A stretch of 64,000 nt of DNA from Betaproteobacteria bacterium GR16-43 (GCA_001953215.1 CP019169.1:4464001-4528000); one strand, 5' to 3'. Counted from the stretch's first letter, positions 34,622 through 43,239 are shown. Notes: generated by a model not told the origin, from the sequence alone. Made by a program: numbers and translations.

Positions 34622-36560
34622 GCCGCAAGTGGCCCGCGAATTCGAGCTGGCGTGCATCGGGCGCGCCGCAGTGGACCTCTACGGCGAGCAGATCGGCTGC
34701 CGCATCGAGGACGTCTCGACGTTCGCGAAGTATCTCGGAGGCTCGCCGGCCAACACGTCCGTCGGCGCTTCGCGCCTCGGGATTCGCGCCGCCATGATCA
34801 CGCGCGTGGGCGACGAGCAGAACGGCCGCTTCGTGCGCGAGCAGCTCGCCCGCGAGGGCGTGGACGTCTCGCAAGTCACCACCGACCCGAACCGCCTCAC
34901 GGCACTCGTGTTCCTCGCCATCCGCGGAGCGGACGATTTCCCGCACATCTTCTATCGCGACCGCTGCGCCGACATGGGCCTGGCGCCGGCGCACATCGAC
35001 TCGACGTTCGTGCAGTCGTGCGGCGCGCTCCTCGTCTCCGGGACGCACCTCTCGCAATCCACCACGCGCGCGGCGTGCGAGAAGGCCATCGAAGCGGCGC
35101 GCGGCGCGGGCACGCGCGTGATCCTCGACATCGACTATCGCCCGGTGCTGTGGGGCCTCGCGCGGCCGGGGGATGGCGCGGCGCGCTACGTCGAATCCGA
35201 AAGTGTCAGCGCGGTCGTGGCGCCGCTGCTGCGCGATTGCGACCTCGTCGTCGGCACGGAAGAAGAGATCCGCATCGCCGGCGGCAACCCCGACACGCTC
35301 GAAGCGTTGCGCACGATCCGCAGCCGCTCGAAGGCGCTCATCGTCCTGAAGCTCGGCCCGAAGGGTTGCATCGCGTATCCCGAAGGCATTCCGGATTCGC
35401 TCGAGGGCGGGATCGTCGCGCCCGGATTTCCCGTCGAGGTGTTCAACACGCTCGGCGCCGGCGACGCGTTCATGGCCGGGTTCCTGCGCGGCTGGCTTCG
35501 CGGCGAGCCGATCGAGCGCTGCTGCCGCTACGCCAACGCGTGCGGAGCCATCGTCGTCTCGCGCCACGGCTGCTCGCCCGCGATGGCGACGCAAGACGAG
35601 CTCGAACTGTTCCTCTCCACCGGCGTCACCACGCCGCGGCTGCGCGAGGATGCGGAGCTCTCGCACGTGCACCGCGCCACCACGCGCCGGCCCATCGCCG
35701 AGCGGCTGCATGTGCTCGCGTTCGACCATCGCAGCCATTTCGAGGACCTCGTGCGCTCGCACGAAGCCCCGCCCGAACGCATCGAAGCCTTCAAGGACCT
35801 CGTGGCCGAAGCTTTCGAGCACGTGGCGCAGGACCGTCCCGGTTCGGGCGTCGTGCTGGACGACCGCTACGGCGCACCGGCCCTCGCCCGCCTCACCGGC
35901 CGCGGCCTCTGGATCGCGCGCCCGGTCGAGCTGCCCAACACCATCCCCCTCGCCTTCGAAGCCGGCGCGAACCTGGGCCTGGCCCTGCGCACGTGGCCCG
36001 AAGAGCACATCGTGAAGTGCCTCGTGTACTTCAGCTCGAACGATGCCCCCGCGCGCCAGGCCGAGCAGATCGCGAGCGTGCGCATGCTGGCCGAAGCGTG
36101 CGTCGCGACGAATCGCGAGCTGTTGCTCGAGATCCTGCCGCCCTCCGGCGGCAAGGCCGGCGCGGCGCCCGTGATGGAAACCTTCTATGCGGCCGGCATC
36201 CGGCCCGACTGGTGGAAGCTCCCGCCCGATCCGGACCCCAGCGCGTGGAGCGCCATCGCGCGCGCCATCGAACGCCACGACCCGCATTGCCGCGGCGTCC
36301 TGGTGCTCGGGATGGAGGCCGCGCTCGAACAGTTGCGCGAGGGTTTCGCGGCCGCGGTTCGCTGCCCGTGGGTTCGCGGCTTCGCCGTCGGCCGGTCCAT
36401 CTTCGCGACCGCCGCCACCGAATGGTTCGGCGGGCGCATTGGCGACGCGGCGGTCATCGAACATGTGGCCGCCCGCTACGGGGAAGTCATCGACGCCTGG
36501 GAGCTCGCCGAGCGCGAAGCCCGCGGCACGCATTCCAGTCATCTCAAGGAGAAGGCATGA
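34611..36560 (+). CDS. iolC: 5-dehydro-2-deoxygluconokinase (IolC-type) fused to DUF2090 aldolase-like domain
   Basis: 649 residues. Residues ~10-325 are a PfkB-family sugar kinase (GGSPANTSVGASRLG, VFNTLGAGDAFMAGFLRG with the catalytic aspartate). Residues ~345-640 form a DUF2090/LacD-aldolase-like domain (RLHVLAFDHRSHFEDL, VLDDRYGAPALARL, VLGMEAALEQLREGF). This two-domain architecture is known for IolC of many proteobacteria, where it phosphorylates 5-dehydro-2-deoxy-D-gluconate and then may cleave it. No other iol genes are in the window. Translationally coupled to the regulator before it and the dehydrogenase after it (ATGA). Confidence 0.88.
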   Translation: MGSKPQVAREFELACIGRAAVDLYGEQIGCRIEDVSTFAKYLGGSPANTSVGASRLGIRAAMITRVGDEQNGRFVREQLAREGVDVSQVTTDPNRLTALVFLAIRGADDFPHIFYRDRCADMGLAPAHIDSTFVQSCGALLVSGTHLSQSTTRAACEKAIEAARGAGTRVILDIDYRPVLWGLARPGDGAARYVESESVSAVVAPLLRDCDLVVGTEEEIRIAGGNPDTLEALRTIRSRSKALIVLKLGPKGCIAYPEGIPDSLEGGIVAPGFPVEVFNTLGAGDAFMAGFLRGWLRGEPIERCCRYANACGAIVVSRHGCSPAMATQDELELFLSTGVTTPRLREDAELSHVHRATTRRPIAERLHVLAFDHRSHFEDLVRSHEAPPERIEAFKDLVAEAFEHVAQDRPGSGVVLDDRYGAPALARLTGRGLWIARPVELPNTIPLAFEAGANLGLALRTWPEEHIVKCLVYFSSNDAPARQAEQIASVRMLAEACVATNRELLLEILPPSGGKAGAAPVMETFYAAGIRPDWWKLPPDPDPSAWSAIARAIERHDPHCRGVLVLGMEAALEQLREGFAAAVRCPWVRGFAVGRSIFATAATEWFGGRIGDAAVIEHVAARYGEVIDAWELAEREARGTHSSHLKEKA

Positions 36561-37462
36561 GCAAACCGCGCGTAGGCTTCATCGGAGTGGGCTTGATGGG
36601 ACATGGCATGGCGAAGAACCTGATCGCCAAGGGCTTCCCCCTCACGCTCAAGATCAACAAGAATCGCGCGCTCGCCGCCGATCTCCTCGCCGCGGGCGCC
36701 AAGGAAGCGAAGACGCCCGCCGAAGTCGCGGCCGCTTCCGACTTCCTCATCATTTGCGTGACCGGCTCGCCGCAAGTCGAGGAAGTGATCCTCGGCCCGA
36801 ACGGGGTGCTCTCCGCCGCGCACGCCGGCCTCACCGTGATCGAGACTTCCACCGCCGAGCCCGGCTCCACGGCGAAGCTGCGCGACGCGCTGCAGGCCAA
36901 GGGCGCCTCCCTCGTGGACTGTCCGCTCGCCCGCACGCCGAAGGAAGCCGAAGAAGGCCGCTTGAACACGATGGTGGGAGGCTCCGATGCCGACTTCGCG
37001 AAGGTGAAGCCGGTGCTCGAAGCCTTCTGCGAAAACATCTTCCACGTGGGCGGGCCCGGCGCCGGCCACACGCTGAAGCTCGTGAACAACTTCATGGCGA
37101 TGACGATCGTCGCCTCCATCGCCGAGGCTTTCGCCGTCGCATCGAAAGCCGGCGTGAAGACCGACATGCTCTTCAAGGTCGTCTCGATGGGCGCGCTCAA
37201 CTCGCCGATCTTCCAGATGATGGCCGGCGGTGCCGTCGAAGGCGACCTCACCAAGATGAAGTTCGCGATCGTGAACGGCGCGAAGGACATGCGCTACTAC
37301 ACGCACCTCGCCGAAAGCCTGCCCATCGCCTCGTTCGTGGGCGAGGCGGTGCACCAGTCGTTCGAGCTCGCCGTCGCCCTGGGCCTCGGCGACAAGATGG
37401 TTCCCTCGATGATCGAAGCCCAGGAAAAACTCAACTCGATGCAGATCGTGAAAAAGAAATAA
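36557..37462 (+). CDS. 3-hydroxyisobutyrate dehydrogenase-family oxidoreductase
   Basis: 301 residues. N-terminal Rossmann fold with GFIGVGLMGHGMAKNL, and the catalytic lysine in GAGHTLKLVNNFMA. In place of the usual DAPVSGG substrate loop it has DCPLARTPKEAEEGRLN; an Arg-Thr pair here recalls sulfolactaldehyde reductase YihU (VGRT, from memory), so the substrate may carry a negative group rather than being hydroxyisobutyrate itself. The family reduces or oxidises small 3-hydroxy acids and semialdehydes, for example tartronate semialdehyde. Start overlaps the IolC stop. Followed by a hairpin region. Confidence 0.87.
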   Translation: MSKPRVGFIGVGLMGHGMAKNLIAKGFPLTLKINKNRALAADLLAAGAKEAKTPAEVAAASDFLIICVTGSPQVEEVILGPNGVLSAAHAGLTVIETSTAEPGSTAKLRDALQAKGASLVDCPLARTPKEAEEGRLNTMVGGSDADFAKVKPVLEAFCENIFHVGGPGAGHTLKLVNNFMAMTIVASIAEAFAVASKAGVKTDMLFKVVSMGALNSPIFQMMAGGAVEGDLTKMKFAIVNGAKDMRYYTHLAESLPIASFVGEAVHQSFELAVALGLGDKMVPSMIEAQEKLNSMQIVKKK

Positions 37463-37471
37463 AGAAAAAGC

Positions 37472-37594
37472 ATTGAACCGCAGAGGCCCCGGAGGCCCCA
37501 GAGGAAAAGCAAGGAAGTCAGTCAATGGGCATGAATGAGTCGCTCGAATTGCCTTTGCTTTCCTCCGGGGCCTCCGGGGCCTCTGCGGTTCAAT
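37472..37594. repeat. Long imperfect inverted repeat between dehydrogenase and binding protein genes
   Basis: The left arm begins ATTGAACCGCAGAGGCCCCG and the right arm is its near-exact reverse (ending GGCCTCTGCGGTTCAAT), each about 40 bases, with internal GGCCCCGGA repeats, around a ~42-base loop. Purine/pyrimidine-biased arms can fold into a very stable RNA hairpin. Sits in the 170-base gap between the dehydrogenase and the ABC binding protein genes. It may limit read-through or protect upstream mRNA. Confidence 0.85.
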
Positions 37595-37632
37595 CGCCTT
37601 AGTCAGTTCAAACCAAGAAGGAGGAGACGACC

Positions 37633-38913
37633 ATGAACAAGCAACGCAGAAGCCTGCTGCAGGCAGTAGCCGCCGGATCCGCCACGACGTTCATGGGCCC
37701 GTGGGCCGTGAACCGCGCGTGGGCGCAAGCCGCCGCGAAGAAGCCCCTCGTCATCGGCCTCACCATGGACGCCTCCGGCCAGTACGGAGCCTCCGGCGGC
37801 GAAGAGCGCCTCGGCGCGATGATGGCCATCAAGGAGTTCAACGAGAAGGGCGGCGTGCTCGGCCGCACGATCGAAGCGCTGCACATGGACACGGAGACGA
37901 CGCCGGCCACCGGCTCGCGCGTGGCCGAGCGCATGATCACCCGCAACGAGTGCGCCTTCCTCGTGGGCGCCCTGCACTCGGGCGTGGCCAACGCCATCTC
38001 GCAGGTCGCGCAGAAGTACGGTTGCGTGTTCCTCAACACCAACTCCAGCTCGCCCACCGAAGCCGGCAAGGACTGCCACCGCACGAAGTTCGTGTGGGAC
38101 GGCAACGGCACCAACTTCGCCCACGCCATCGTGAAGAACGCGATGAAGGTGAACGGCAAGAACTGGGTGCTGCTCACCAACGACTACGTGTGGGGCCACA
38201 ACACCTCGAAGGCCACGCGCGCGATCGTCGAAGCCAACGGCGGCAAGATCGTGGACGAGCTGCTGATCCCGCAGAACACGCGCGACTTCAGCGCCTACCT
38301 CCTCAAGCTGCAGCAGATCAAGCCGAACGTCGTGGCGGCCGCGGTCGGGGGCGACGACATCAAGGCCCTGCGCAAGCAGGTCGTCCAGCTGAAGCTCAAC
38401 AAGAGCTTCGCCTTCATCAACAACCAGCAGGACTGGCCGGACGTGTACGGCCTCGGGCCCGAGGACATCTTCGGCGTGTTCGGGACCAACTGGTACTACC
38501 GCCTCGACCTGCCGGGCGTGAAGGAATTCGTCGAGAAGTACCAGAAGGCCTACCCCGGCGTGCAGATCAAGGTTCCGGGCAACGTGTACTACAACGGCTA
38601 CATGGCCACGCGCGAGCTGCTGCGGGCCGTGGAGCGCGCCGGCTCGACGAACAACATCAAGGTGATCAAGGAGCTCGAGAACCTCAAGGTGAGCGCGAAG
38701 GACCGGATGCAGACCTTCGACGCGTACATGAACCCGAACACGCACCAGATGCAGCAGACGATCTACATGGCCACGTACAACGACCAGCCGGCGGAGAAGG
38801 ACGACATCTTCAAGATCCTCGCCTCCGTGCCGCCGCAGGAAGTCGAGGACAAGGACGCCCCCGGCGCCTGCAAGCTGGAGACGTACGAAGCCACGCCGAC
38901 GTACGAGGTTTGA
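37633..38913 (+). CDS. ABC transporter substrate-binding protein (HAAT family, Tat-type signal)
   Basis: 426 residues. N-terminus QRRSLLQAVAAGSATTFMGP with an RR pair and AWAQA cleavage region: a probable Tat signal. Periplasmic type I binding-protein fold as in LivJ, AmiC and urea/amide binders (IGLTMDASGQYGASGGEERL; AFLVGALHSGVANAI; FVWDGNGTNFAHAI; YVWGHNTSKATRA). It should deliver substrate to LivH/LivM. The ligand is unknown; the catabolic neighbours suggest a polyol or sugar acid rather than an amino acid. GGAGGAGAC at 37619 is its ribosome site. Flanked on both sides by hairpin-forming repeats. Confidence 0.9.
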   Translation: MNKQRRSLLQAVAAGSATTFMGPWAVNRAWAQAAAKKPLVIGLTMDASGQYGASGGEERLGAMMAIKEFNEKGGVLGRTIEALHMDTETTPATGSRVAERMITRNECAFLVGALHSGVANAISQVAQKYGCVFLNTNSSSPTEAGKDCHRTKFVWDGNGTNFAHAIVKNAMKVNGKNWVLLTNDYVWGHNTSKATRAIVEANGGKIVDELLIPQNTRDFSAYLLKLQQIKPNVVAAAVGGDDIKALRKQVVQLKLNKSFAFINNQQDWPDVYGLGPEDIFGVFGTNWYYRLDLPGVKEFVEKYQKAYPGVQIKVPGNVYYNGYMATRELLRAVERAGSTNNIKVIKELENLKVSAKDRMQTFDAYMNPNTHQMQQTIYMATYNDQPAEKDDIFKILASVPPQEVEDKDAPGACKLETYEATPTYEV

Positions 38914-38953
38914 TCGTGCTGGAGGCAGCGCCTCTCCGGGGGCGCTGCAGGTA

Positions 38954-39099
38954 AACACAGAGGACACAGAGGTAGCACAGAGGACACGGAGGAAAAGCAG
39001 GACTTGAACTGACTTCTCGATCTTCGAGCGAGCCGCGACGCTTCCACGAAATCCTGCCGTCCTCTGTGTCCTCTGTGATTCCTCTGTGTCCTCTGTGTT
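38954..39099. repeat. Inverted repeat built from CCTCTGTGT units
   Basis: The left arm (38954-38998) contains CACAGAGGACACAGAGG and a second copy; the right arm (39052-39099) contains the reverse CCTCTGTGTCCTCTGTG and a second copy. The two arms can pair over about 40 bases. It fills the 240-base gap between the binding-protein gene and livH; the remainder up to 39153 holds no gene and no clear ribosome site for livH. CCTCTGTG-type repeats are known dispersed elements in proteobacteria and other phyla. Confidence 0.85.
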
Positions 39100-39153
39100 G
39101 AAAATCAGCTGTTTCCTCTGGTTGAAAATCGGCGCCCCAATCACTCACCCCCG

Positions 39154-40056
39154 ATGGACTTCATCGCCAACCTCCTGCCCCACGTCCTGAACGGCCTCTC
39201 GCTGGGTCTGCTCTTCGCGCTGATCGCGCTCGGTTTCATGCTGATCGTGGGCGTGATGGAGGTGATCAACCTCGCGCACGGCTCGCTCTTCGCGCTGGGC
39301 GCGTACGTCGCGTTCTCGATGATGGGTTGGAGCCCCCTCGCGGGGCTCCCCCTCGGCGCGCGCTATGCGGTCGTGTTCGTGCTGGCGCCCGTGGCCGTCG
39401 GGCTCTTCGGCATGGTGCTGGAGCTGTGCATGCGCCGCACCTACGGGAAGGACCCGCTCTACGGGTTGCTGCTCACCTTCGGCGCGGCGCTGGTGATCGA
39501 GGAGGCGATCCGCCTCTACTGGGGTTCGCAGGAAAAAGCCCTGGCGCTGCCCGAAGCGATCTCGGGCGCGGTGCTGGTGGGCGACCTCATCTACGCGAAG
39601 TACCGCTTCTTCGCCTGCGCCGCGGCGATCGTGTTGATCGTGCTGCTCTGGCTCTTCGTCGAACGCACCCGCTCGGGCGCCATCATCAAGGCCGGGGCGC
39701 ATGACGGCGAGATGGTACGCGCGCTGGGCTACAACCTTTCGCGCCTGCGGCTCTGGGTCTTCGCGCTCGGCACGGCGCTGGCGGCGATCGCCGGCATCGT
39801 GATGGCGCCGATCTGGGGCATCCGGCCGCACGTGGGCGTCGATGCCGTGGTGCCCGCCTTCCTCATCATCGTGCTGGGCGGCGTCGGCAGCTTCTGGGGC
39901 GCCGTGCTGGCCGGCCTGCTGGTGGGTCTCGTGGTCGGCCTCACCGGTGCCTACGCTTCGGAGTGGTCGCTGCTCTCCATGTACATTCTCTTCATCGTCG
40001 TCGTCACCTTCCGGGCTCGCGGCCTGTTCGGCAAAAAAAGCGCGCTCGACAACTGA
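39154..40056 (+). CDS. LivH-type ABC transporter permease
   Basis: 300 residues with about eight membrane helices. LivH hallmarks: LSLGLLFALIALGFMLIVGV, INLAHGSLFALGAY near residue 40, LLLTFGAALVIEE and the EAA-like loop (RTRSGAIIKAGAHDGEMVRA), and IIVLGGVGSFWGAVLAGLLV. The partner of LivM encoded at 32687 on the other strand. Shine-Dalgarno not evident before the ATG at 39154. Followed one base later by a REP-like element. Confidence 0.92.
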   Translation: MDFIANLLPHVLNGLSLGLLFALIALGFMLIVGVMEVINLAHGSLFALGAYVAFSMMGWSPLAGLPLGARYAVVFVLAPVAVGLFGMVLELCMRRTYGKDPLYGLLLTFGAALVIEEAIRLYWGSQEKALALPEAISGAVLVGDLIYAKYRFFACAAAIVLIVLLWLFVERTRSGAIIKAGAHDGEMVRALGYNLSRLRLWVFALGTALAAIAGIVMAPIWGIRPHVGVDAVVPAFLIIVLGGVGSFWGAVLAGLLVGLVVGLTGAYASEWSLLSMYILFIVVVTFRARGLFGKKSALDN

Positions 40057-40129
40057 GAGTTTAGGGTCAGCACCTTTACTCGATAAAGGTGCTGACCCTG
40101 AACCGAGAAAAGGTCCTGACCCTAAACTC
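40057..40129. repeat. REP-like palindrome, variant form
   Basis: Begins GAGTTTAGGGTCAGCACCTT and ends with the reverse complement (CTGACCCTAAACTC), with an additional internal TAAAGGTGCTGACCCT copy, so it can form nested stem-loops. It ends one base before the ATG of the short-chain dehydrogenase at 40131 and replaces its ribosome site. The GGGTCAG...CCTTTA core relates it to the elements at 4863 and 40868. Confidence 0.82.
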
Positions 40130-40130
40130 C

Positions 40131-40871
40131 ATGACACTTTCCGGAAAGACTGCAGTGGTGACGGGTGCCGCGGGCACGATGGGCAGCGCCGCCGTGCGCT
40201 TCCTGCTCGAGGATGGCGCCAAGGTCGCATTGGTGGACGTCGATCCCAAGCGCCTCGAAGCCCTCGCGCGATCGCTGCCGGGCAAGACGCTCGCCGTGAC
40301 GTGCGACATCGCCGATCCCGCGGCGGTGCGCGCGGCCTTCCAGCGCATCGAAGCCGAACTGGGGACGGTGGACATCCTCGTGAACAACGCGGGCATCCTT
40401 TCCAACAACAAGGTCGAGCAGACGGGCGACGACGAGTGGCGCCGGGTGATGGGCGTGAACCTCGACGGGGCCTTCCACTGGTCGCGCTCGGCGCTGCCCG
40501 GCATGAAGGCGCGCCGCTGGGGACGCATCATCAACGTGTGCTCGCTGGCCGCGAAGACCGGTGGCCTCACCGCGGGCACGGCGTACTCGACGTCGAAGGG
40601 CGCCCTCACCTCGCTCACCTTCTCGCTCGCCCGCGAGGCCGCGGCCCATGGCGTCACCGTGAACGGCATCTCGCCCGCCTACGTGAAGACGCCCATGATC
40701 ACGGAGGGCCTCACCGAAGCGCAGCGCAACCAGCTCCTGGCGACAATCCCCGTCGGACGCTTCTGCGAACCCGAGGAATTCGCCCACGCCGTACGCTTCC
40801 TCGCCTCACCCCTCGCCGGCTTCATCACCGGCGAGATCCTGGACGTGAACGGCGGCCTGCAGATGGACTGA
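40131..40871 (+). CDS. Short-chain dehydrogenase/reductase (SDR) 1
   Basis: 246 residues from the ATG at 40131 (MTLSGKTAVVTG); in-frame codons further upstream lie inside a repeat. Classical SDR: TGAAGTMGSAA cofactor motif, NNAG, catalytic serine in NVCSLAAKTGG and YSTSK, then a PxxVxTPM loop. Probably reduces or oxidises a keto or hydroxy group on the substrate of the operon, using NAD(P). Its stop codon lies within the following REP-like repeat. Confidence 0.88.
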   Translation: MTLSGKTAVVTGAAGTMGSAAVRFLLEDGAKVALVDVDPKRLEALARSLPGKTLAVTCDIADPAAVRAAFQRIEAELGTVDILVNNAGILSNNKVEQTGDDEWRRVMGVNLDGAFHWSRSALPGMKARRWGRIINVCSLAAKTGGLTAGTAYSTSKGALTSLTFSLAREAAAHGVTVNGISPAYVKTPMITEGLTEAQRNQLLATIPVGRFCEPEEFAHAVRFLASPLAGFITGEILDVNGGLQMD

Positions 40872-40939
40872 ATTAAGGGGTCAGACTCCTTTATTCGACA
40901 AGGCAGGCACGAATAAAGGAGTCTGACCCCCTTATTCAG
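40868..40939. repeat. REP-like 72-base palindrome, copy 2
   Basis: Same length and design as the element at 4863: left arm CTGAATTAAGGGGTCAGACT, spacer ACAAGGCAGGCA, matching right arm ending TTATTCAG. It differs from copy 1 by a few bases, two of which weaken the outer stem. It includes the TGA stop of SDR 1. Confidence 0.85.
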
Positions 40940-40957
40940 TCCCCTTACTCTTACGAC

Positions 40958-41731
40958 ATGAAAGAACTCTTCGACCTGCAGGGAAAAGTGGCCTTCATAC
41001 CCGGCGGCTACGGCGGCATCGGCGCGGCCGTGGCTGAAGCGCTCGCGCGAGCGGGCGCCAGCGTGGCCGTGGGCGGGCGCAGTCTCGACAAGGCGCAAGG
41101 CCTGGCTGCCAAGCTCACCTCAGCCGGCCACCGCGCGATGGGCGTGGAGGTCGACGCCGAAGACGTGGAAAGCATCCGCAAGGCCACCGACGCCGTCGCG
41201 CTGAAGTTCGGGCGCCTCGACATCCTCGCCAATTGCGTCGGCAAGAACCAGGAGCAGAAGGTGGCCGAGGTCACGGCCGAGACCTTCGACGAGATCTACC
41301 GCACCAACCTGCGCTCGGCGATGTTCTTCGCGCAGGCCGCCGCGAAGCACCAGGTGGCCGGCGGCCGCGGCGGCAAGCAGGTGCACCTGCTCTCGGTGCG
41401 CTCGCTGCTCGGCATGCGCGGCTACGGCTACTCGGCGTACTGCGCCACCAAGGGCGCGCTCGTCATGCTGGTGAAGCAACACGCGGTGGAACTCGCCTCG
41501 CATGGAATTACGGTGAACGGGATCGCACCCACCGTCGTGCTCACCGAGACCGCCAGGAAGTGGAAGAGCGACCCCGGACGCTGGGAAGCGCTGCTGGCCC
41601 GCATCCCGCTGGGCCGCGTCTGCGAGCCGAAGGACGTCGCCGCAGCCGCCCTCTATTTCTGCTCGCCCGCGTCCGACTTCGCCACGGGACAGGTCCTCTA
41701 CCTCGACGGCGGCATCAGCTCCACGCAGTAG
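40958..41731 (+). CDS. Short-chain dehydrogenase/reductase (SDR) 2
   Basis: 257 residues. Cofactor loop PGGYGGIGAAVA, a divergent form of the usual TGxxxGIG; NCVGKN where most SDRs have NNAG; catalytic SVRSLLG serine and YCATK; C-terminal VLYLDGGISSTQ. The N-terminal KELFDLQGKVAFIPGG is normal for the family. Last gene of the regulator-led operon; the REP-like element lies between it and SDR 1, yet both are probably on the same transcript. Confidence 0.87.
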   Translation: MKELFDLQGKVAFIPGGYGGIGAAVAEALARAGASVAVGGRSLDKAQGLAAKLTSAGHRAMGVEVDAEDVESIRKATDAVALKFGRLDILANCVGKNQEQKVAEVTAETFDEIYRTNLRSAMFFAQAAAKHQVAGGRGGKQVHLLSVRSLLGMRGYGYSAYCATKGALVMLVKQHAVELASHGITVNGIAPTVVLTETARKWKSDPGRWEALLARIPLGRVCEPKDVAAAALYFCSPASDFATGQVLYLDGGISSTQ

Positions 41732-41815
41732 CACCCCCGGCGCGTAGGACGTTTCCCACGCCCGCTTCGGCGCCCTCCTGCAGGCGGGTTCGCCCATTCA
41801 CCCGACCATGGGTGC

Positions 41816-42067
41816 ATGAAAAACCGCGCCATCATCCTCACGCTGGCCACGCTCGGTTTCTGCGGCGCCACCGCGGACGCCATGACGTCTTCGCCCGGTT
41901 CGCCCGCGGACTTCTCCCCCGAAGGCATCCGCGCGACGGTGGCCGTGAAGTTCGCGATCGACCGCGCGAAGTGCACTGCGTTGTCCGGCTACGAGCGCGA
42001 CAGCTGCGTCGTCGCGGCCCATGCGACGCGGTCGAGGACCTTGATGGCCTACCGCATCGAAGGCTGA
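41816..42067 (+). CDS. Small exported protein with CxxLxxYExxxC motif
   Basis: 83 residues with a signal peptide (ILTLATLGFCGATADA). The mature part contains AKCTALSGYERDSCVVAAHA, two cysteines 11 residues apart that may form a disulfide in a helical hairpin. The same pattern appears in the protein at 43240. Such small periplasmic proteins (with a KxxC...C pattern) are common in betaproteobacteria, function unknown. Convergent with ctaA, with a 7-base gap. No strong ribosome site. Confidence 0.6.
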   Translation: MKNRAIILTLATLGFCGATADAMTSSPGSPADFSPEGIRATVAVKFAIDRAKCTALSGYERDSCVVAAHATRSRTLMAYRIEG

Positions 42068-42074
42068 GCGCCGC

Positions 42075-43139
42075 CTAGCGCAGCGCGTGCCGCAGCCAGA
42101 GCGCGCAAGTGAGCACCACGACGGCATTGCCCTGGTGCGCCGCGCCCAGCTCGACCGGAACGCGCAGGAGCAGCGTGAAGATCCCGAGGGCGACTTGGAT
42201 GGCCACCGCGACCAGCAGCGCCGTCGCGGCCCAGGAGGCGCGGCGCGAGACCGCCGGCGAGCGCCACACCCACAGCCACATCAGCGGCACCAGCACGATC
42301 AGCGACCACGCGACGATGCGATGGTCGAACTGGACCGTGGCCATGTTGTAGCCGAAGTTCTTCCACCACGGCTGCAGCATCAGGATTTCGGGCGGCACGA
42401 AATGCCCGTTCATCAGCGGGAAGGTGTTGTACGCCTGCCCCGCGCGAATGCCGGCCACCAGCCCGCCCGTCACCACCATCGCGAACACCAGCAAGACCAG
42501 CCCGGTGGCCAGGCGCCGGGCGCCCCAAGGCGCGCCATGCCGGTTGGGCTGCAGCAGGCCCAGCGCCACCCAGAACATCGCCGCGTAGATCAGGAACGCC
42601 AGGGTGAGGTGGGCGGTCAGCCGGAACTGGCTCACGCGCGGGTCGTCCACCAGGCCGCTCGCGACCATGTACCAGCCGAGCGCGCCCTGCAGCCCGCCCA
42701 GCACGAAGATGCCGCCCAGCTTCCACGCGAGCGGCCGGTCCAGGCGCCGTCGCGCGAGGAAATAGAGGAACGGCAGCAGGAACACGACGCCGATCGCACG
42801 CCCCAGCAGCCGGTGGATGTACTCCCACCAGAAGATCGCCTTGAAGCCCTCGACGGTCATGTCGAAGTTGCGCTGCTTGAACTCCGGGGTCCGTTTGTAC
42901 TTCGCGAATTCGGCCTGCCACTCCGCGTCGCTCACCGGCGGGATGGCGCCGATCAGGGGCTGCCACTCGACGATCGACAGCCCCGAGTGCGTGAGGCGCG
43001 TGACCCCGCCCACCACCACCATCGCGAAAACCAATGCGCAGCAGGCGAGCAGCCACGTGGCGACGGCCCGGCGGCTGCGCGGAACGGCGGGCGAAGCGGG
43101 GGTCCCTGCGAAGGAGAAATCGGGGTTTCGGGTCGACAC
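42075..43139 (-). CDS. ctaA: Heme A synthase (CtaA/COX15)
   Basis: 354 residues from a GTG at 43139. Eight membrane helices in two similar halves. Conserved histidine motifs at the heme sites: EYIHRLLGR, TAHLTLAFL, FDHRIVAWS and AAHQGNAVV; also GGVTRLTHSGLSIVEWQP near the N-terminus, which is diagnostic. It oxidises the methyl group of heme O to the formyl group of heme A for aa3-type oxidases. The cbb3 oxidase in this window does not need heme A, so an aa3-type oxidase should exist elsewhere. Confidence 0.93.
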   Translation of the reverse strand: MSTRNPDFSFAGTPASPAVPRSRRAVATWLLACCALVFAMVVVGGVTRLTHSGLSIVEWQPLIGAIPPVSDAEWQAEFAKYKRTPEFKQRNFDMTVEGFKAIFWWEYIHRLLGRAIGVVFLLPFLYFLARRRLDRPLAWKLGGIFVLGGLQGALGWYMVASGLVDDPRVSQFRLTAHLTLAFLIYAAMFWVALGLLQPNRHGAPWGARRLATGLVLLVFAMVVTGGLVAGIRAGQAYNTFPLMNGHFVPPEILMLQPWWKNFGYNMATVQFDHRIVAWSLIVLVPLMWLWVWRSPAVSRRASWAATALLVAVAIQVALGIFTLLLRVPVELGAAHQGNAVVVLTCALWLRHALR

Positions 43140-43239
43140 GCGTCCATTTTAAGGCGCCCGGCGAAGTAGGCGCATTCCGATGCCGGATTCAGCCGCGCGG
43201 CGACAGACCCGGGCCGCGTCCGGCGCGAGCATAGGCCCC

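Noticed and set aside
37603-39144. 513-codon minus-strand frame opposite the ABC binding protein
   Set aside because: Valine, Arg and His-rich shadow of the binding-protein gene, whose own frame has a signal peptide and fold motifs.
40089-40130. Upstream in-frame start adding 14 residues to SDR 1
   Set aside because: Those codons lie in the REP-like repeat and the added residues do not belong to the SDR fold; ATG at 40131 matches family N-termini.
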